Notes under the pieces: model-generated | Told to the model about the DNA's origin: nothing | Seen by the model: only the letters and a program-made list of their open reading frames with translations | The model's database searches: none | Program-made: the position numbers and the translations under genes | Origin: Chloroflexi bacterium UBA5177 | GTDB taxonomy: Bacteria > Chloroflexota > UBA5177 | Length of the DNA stretch: 7,363 nt | Direction of reading: 5' to 3' | Assembly (NCBI GenBank): GCA_002413265.1 | Contig: DHWR01000204.1 | Location: forward strand, 1 to 7,363 | Shown here: piece after piece, positions 5,387 to 7,363 of the stretch | Position numbering within the stretch: position 1 is the stretch's first letter | Layout of the letters: each line of letters begins with the position of its first letter

Positions 5387-6412
5387 ATGAAGATCCCCTC
5401 GCGCGTCGCAGTCGCCCTTGTGCTTGCCCTCGTACTTGCCGGCTGCGGGACACGCTCAGTGACGGGTAACCACAGCAGGATCTCCCTGGGCTCACCTGCC
5501 GTGCAAGCCACCAGCATCTTGCTCGACTGGTACCCCAATTCCGACCACGCAGGCCTGTACACCGCTATCAAGAAGGGTTATTTCAGTGCGCAGCACGTCT
5601 ATCCGACGGTGCGGGTTCCCTCCAACGCCACCGGACAGATCGAGCTGGTGGCCGCTGGCCGCGCGGACTTCGCCATCACCTACGAGGCGGATCTCTTGGC
5701 GGCACGAGCGCGTGGCCTACCCGTTCGGTCCGTCATGTGCTTGATGCAGCATCCCTTGAATACCGTGATGACGCTTCGTAGCTCCGGCATCACGAGACCG
5801 CGGCAGCTCGTAGGCAAATCGGTGGGGGCTGCCGGATCCCCCAGCGACAAGCCGATAGTTTCAGTCATGATGCGTCACGATGGAGCCTCGATCGGGCAGA
5901 CCCGGATGGTCGATGTCGGATACGGTCTCCTGCCGGCACTGCTGGCGAAAAAAGTCGACGCGGTGGTCGGCGTTTACTGGACCTGGGAGCGTATTCAGGC
6001 GGAACTGCGAGGCTATCCCGTCAACGTCATGCGGGTGGAACGATGGGGGATGCCGAACTACTGTGAGCTGGTGCTGATCACGAACAACAAAGTCATCAAG
6101 AACGCGCCGGCCCTGGTGCGAGGAGTCGTGCGCGCTATGCAGCGGGGCTATGCCCTGGCCGAGGCCCATCCTGTCGTCGGATGGCAGGCGCTGGTCTCAG
6201 GAGATTCAACTCTTCGCAAGCAGAAATCCCTCGTTACGCGCAGCGAAGCGCTCCTGCGCGGCGCGGTGCTGGATGCGCCAACCATTGGGTATCAGAACCC
6301 GGGACAGTGGCGACACTATGCCTCATGGCTGGCGACTAACAAGCTGATTAGCAAAAGTGTCGAAACTGTAACCGCGTATACCAATCAATTCCTAGCGCCC
6401 GGCGTCACATAG
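5387..6412 (+). CDS. thiY: Pyrimidine-precursor-binding lipoprotein, ThiY/NMT1 (THI5-like)
   Basis: This 341-aa secreted solute-binding protein has a lipoprotein signal, basic start M-K-I-P-S-R and lipobox L17-A-G-C20, so it should be lipid-anchored at C20. The mature part opens with the hallmark of the NMT1/THI5-like family, L-L-D-W-Y-P-N-S-D-H-A-G-L-Y (45-58), followed by K-K-G-Y-F. Further family features are G-R-A-D-F-A-I-T-Y-E (91-100), G-x-S-V-G-A-A-G-S-P-S-D at about 143-154 and V-Y-W-T-W-E (196-201). ThiY of this family binds N-formyl-4-amino-5-aminomethyl-2-methylpyrimidine, and relatives bind HMP. The Cys-rich CCCFC motif of the fungal HMP-P synthase THI5 is not present, which favours a binding protein rather than an enzyme. 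It starts 4 nt after the permease stop, with GGAG 8 nt upstream, and is the last gene of the operon. Confidence 0.92.
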   Translation: MKIPSRVAVALVLALVLAGCGTRSVTGNHSRISLGSPAVQATSILLDWYPNSDHAGLYTAIKKGYFSAQHVYPTVRVPSNATGQIELVAAGRADFAITYEADLLAARARGLPVRSVMCLMQHPLNTVMTLRSSGITRPRQLVGKSVGAAGSPSDKPIVSVMMRHDGASIGQTRMVDVGYGLLPALLAKKVDAVVGVYWTWERIQAELRGYPVNVMRVERWGMPNYCELVLITNNKVIKNAPALVRGVVRAMQRGYALAEAHPVVGWQALVSGDSTLRKQKSLVTRSEALLRGAVLDAPTIGYQNPGQWRHYASWLATNKLISKSVETVTAYTNQFLAPGVT

Positions 6413-6514
6413 GGCGTAGACTTCCGGGCTGCAGGGCACACTGAAATTTCGACCGCAAGATTCACCGCCTGAGATCGTCCTTAGGCTGACACCAACTTTT
6501 CGGAGGACCCGCGT
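6413..6514. other. Intergenic spacer between thiY and the secreted protein gene
   Basis: These 102 bases contain no terminator-like hairpin with a T-run, so readthrough from the thiamine operon is possible. A weak -10-like TAGGCT lies at 6482-6487, but the sequence 17 nt upstream does not resemble a -35. A strong SD (GGAGG, 6502-6506) precedes the next gene by 8 nt. Nothing else stands out. Confidence 0.4.
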
Positions 6515-6937
6515 ATGAAGCGAATCGCATTGGCATTTGGCTCCATTGTCTGCGCGCTGGCGATTGCCACGAGTGCAGGCGCCAATGGAAATGGCAACGG
6601 ACATGGCAAAAATCAGTCCGCCGGCACGAGCACAAGTGGCACGTCAACCAGCGGTAACCACGGCTCACAGGTTAGCCAGGCAGCCCATACCTGTCCCAAG
6701 GGCAAGGTGACTGCAACCGTAACCACGACCGGCACGGCAACATCCGGCAAGAAGCAGAACCATGGCCAGTGTGTCCGCAAGGTCGCCATGAACAATCACG
6801 GTCATGCGAGCGCGACCGGTACTGCCGGCGCGGGCGCCCAGACGACCGGAACGGCCGCCAGCGGAGCGCCTACCCACGGCAAAAGCGGAAAGCATCACAA
6901 GAACCAGAGCGGTAAGAACAAGAAGAAGAACGGCTAG
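6515..6937 (+). CDS. Small secreted low-complexity basic protein, unknown function
   Basis: The 140-aa product is not recognised. It has a clear Sec signal peptide: M-K-R, a hydrophobic stretch to about residue 20, and an A21-G-A23 cleavage motif before N24. The mature part is low complexity: G-N-G-N-G-N-G-H-G at the start, a duplicated G-T-S-T-S unit at 37-46, T-T-G-T-A-T-S-G at 71-78 echoed by T-T-G-T-A-A-S-G at 110-117, and a strongly basic His/Lys/Asn tail (121-140). Two cysteines, C60 and C86, sit in the only compositionally varied segment (about 58-92, with V-T-A-T-V-T) and could form a disulfide. The mature protein should be disordered, highly positive and rich in Ser/Thr. A perfect GGAGG 8 nt before the ATG and a strong terminator just after the stop support a real gene. 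It might interact with the envelope or with anionic polymers; this is speculation. Confidence 0.75.
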   Translation: MKRIALAFGSIVCALAIATSAGANGNGNGHGKNQSAGTSTSGTSTSGNHGSQVSQAAHTCPKGKVTATVTTTGTATSGKKQNHGQCVRKVAMNNHGHASATGTAGAGAQTTGTAASGAPTHGKSGKHHKNQSGKNKKKNG

Positions 6938-6953
6938 CTTTCGCTCGGGCACC

Positions 6954-6981
6954 AAAAGGGGAGGCGTCCGCCTCCCCTTTT
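6954..6981. terminator. Bidirectional intrinsic terminator between convergent genes
   Basis: A perfect 12-bp stem pairs AAAAGGGGAGGC (6954-6965) with GCCTCCCCTTTT (6970-6981) around the 4-nt loop 6966-6969. A run of five T ends the right side, and the A-run gives a matching U-tract on the minus strand. It lies 17 nt after the stop of the secreted protein gene and 55 nt beyond the stop of the converging peptidase gene, so it can end both transcripts. Confidence 0.88.
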
Positions 6982-7036
6982 TCTATTCTCTGCGTCATGC
7001 GCGACGCCCCGAGGAGAGTTGCCGTCATTCCTCTGC

Positions 7037-7363
7037 TTAGCTAGTCCCGGCTGACAAATTTGAAGATTGTGCCTCGGGTACGACATTCGATGAGCCAAAC
7101 ACGGCCAGGAAGAACTCGGCAGCCATGCGGTACGCCTTAACTTCATTCTCGCGCCGAGTGAATCCGTGGCCCTCGTTCTCGAAGACGACGTAGTCCACGA
7201 CGCCTCCGCGTCCTCGAATGCGCTCCACCATCTGATCCGACTCGGCACGAACTACTCGGAAATCGTTGGCGCCTTGCATCACCAGCAGGGGACAGCGAAT
7301 CTGATCCACGTAGCTGATCGGCGACCTTTCGAGAAGGAATTCGCGTTCCGTCTCGGGGTTGCC
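7037..7363 (-). CDS. S9-family (prolyl-oligopeptidase-like) serine peptidase, C-terminal part
   Basis: The last 108 residues of a larger gene enter from the right edge; the frame is open to the edge, so the GTG at 7309 is internal, not a start. The segment Y-V-D-Q-I-R-C-P-L-L-V-M-Q-G-A-N-D-F-R-V carries the catalytic Asp of the alpha/beta-hydrolase triad (the D of G-A-N-D, codon near 7265). F-E-N-E-G-H-G-F carries the catalytic His. The nucleophile Ser (usually GxSxGG) would lie upstream, outside the window. These motifs and the spacing of about 36 residues are typical of dipeptidyl-peptidase/acylaminoacyl-peptidase relatives, which cleave short peptides. About 20 residues after the last helix (N-V-V-P-E-A-Q-S-S-N-L-S-A-G-T-S) look like an unstructured tail. 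It converges on the secreted protein gene and shares its terminator. Confidence 0.88.
   Translation of the reverse strand, partial: GNPETEREFLLERSPISYVDQIRCPLLVMQGANDFRVVRAESDQMVERIRGRGGVVDYVVFENEGHGFTRRENEVKAYRMAAEFFLAVFGSSNVVPEAQSSNLSAGTS

Noticed and set aside
5387..6412. THI5-type HMP-phosphate synthase
   Set aside because: It has a lipoprotein signal and lacks the Cys-rich iron motif of the fungal enzyme; it neighbours matching ABC subunits, so a binding protein is the better reading.
6396..6416. Hairpin at the thiY stop as a terminator
   Set aside because: Only a 5-bp CGCCC/GGGCG pairing with a long loop and no T-run; too weak to call.
6461..6487. Promoter for the secreted protein gene (TTCACC / TAGGCT)
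   Set aside because: The spacer would be only about 15 nt and both boxes are poor matches; left as unproven.

Overview
This is a GC-rich bacterial window, roughly 60% GC by eye. It has strong Shine-Dalgarno (SD) sequences, mostly GGAG(G) about 8 nt before the start, one TTG start, and no mobile element, tRNA, rRNA or CRISPR array. The style would suit a soil actinobacterium or a member of the Chloroflexota/Dormibacterota: lipoprotein ThiY, a GC-rich thi-box operon, a low-complexity Ser/Thr/Gly/His secreted protein, and a NapH-like/ferredoxin/FAD fusion. That placement is inference only, because no taxonomic marker gene is present.

Left part, minus strand (1-2541): a two-gene unit is read leftward. 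Its first gene is a 158-aa stand-alone cyclic-nucleotide-binding-fold protein with no DNA-binding domain. Seventeen nucleotides downstream comes a very large redox protein, still open at the left edge of the window. In one chain it joins a polytopic membrane region with a four-cysteine [4Fe-4S] motif, a ferredoxin-like [2Fe-2S] domain with an atypical cysteine pattern, and an FAD/NAD(P)H disulfide-reductase-type flavoprotein domain. It looks like a self-contained NAD(P)H-to-membrane (or reverse) electron-transfer chain. A sigma70-like promoter on the minus strand (2513-2541) overlaps a perfect 6-bp inverted repeat flanked by 9-bp direct repeats, a plausible operator in the divergent intergenic region.

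Middle, plus strand (2560-6412): a thiamine-related operon. A TPP riboswitch (thi box, about 2571-2661) is followed by a hairpin that would bury the SD of the first gene. The genes are, in order, an AIR-synthase (PurM/HypE-fold) family protein of uncertain reaction, then ThiZ-, ThiX- and ThiY-type subunits of an ABC importer for the thiamine pyrimidine moiety (hydroxymethylpyrimidine, HMP, or N-formylaminopyrimidine). Joints are ATGA overlaps or a 4-nt gap, so the four genes are almost certainly co-transcribed and translationally coupled. The sensible reading is that low TPP opens translation of a pyrimidine-salvage importer plus one enzyme of the PurM-like kinase/ligase fold, which may act on a thiamine precursor.

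Right part (6413-7363): a 140-aa secreted, low-complexity, very basic protein of unknown function with its own strong SD. It is followed by a perfect 12-bp hairpin that works as a bidirectional terminator. Converging from the right edge is the C-terminal end of an S9-family (prolyl-oligopeptidase-like) serine peptidase, including its catalytic Asp and His.

Points most worth a second look: the three-module redox fusion with its cNMP-fold partner, the TPP-controlled AIR-synthase-like enzyme, the apparent riboswitch switching helices, and the low-complexity secreted protein.
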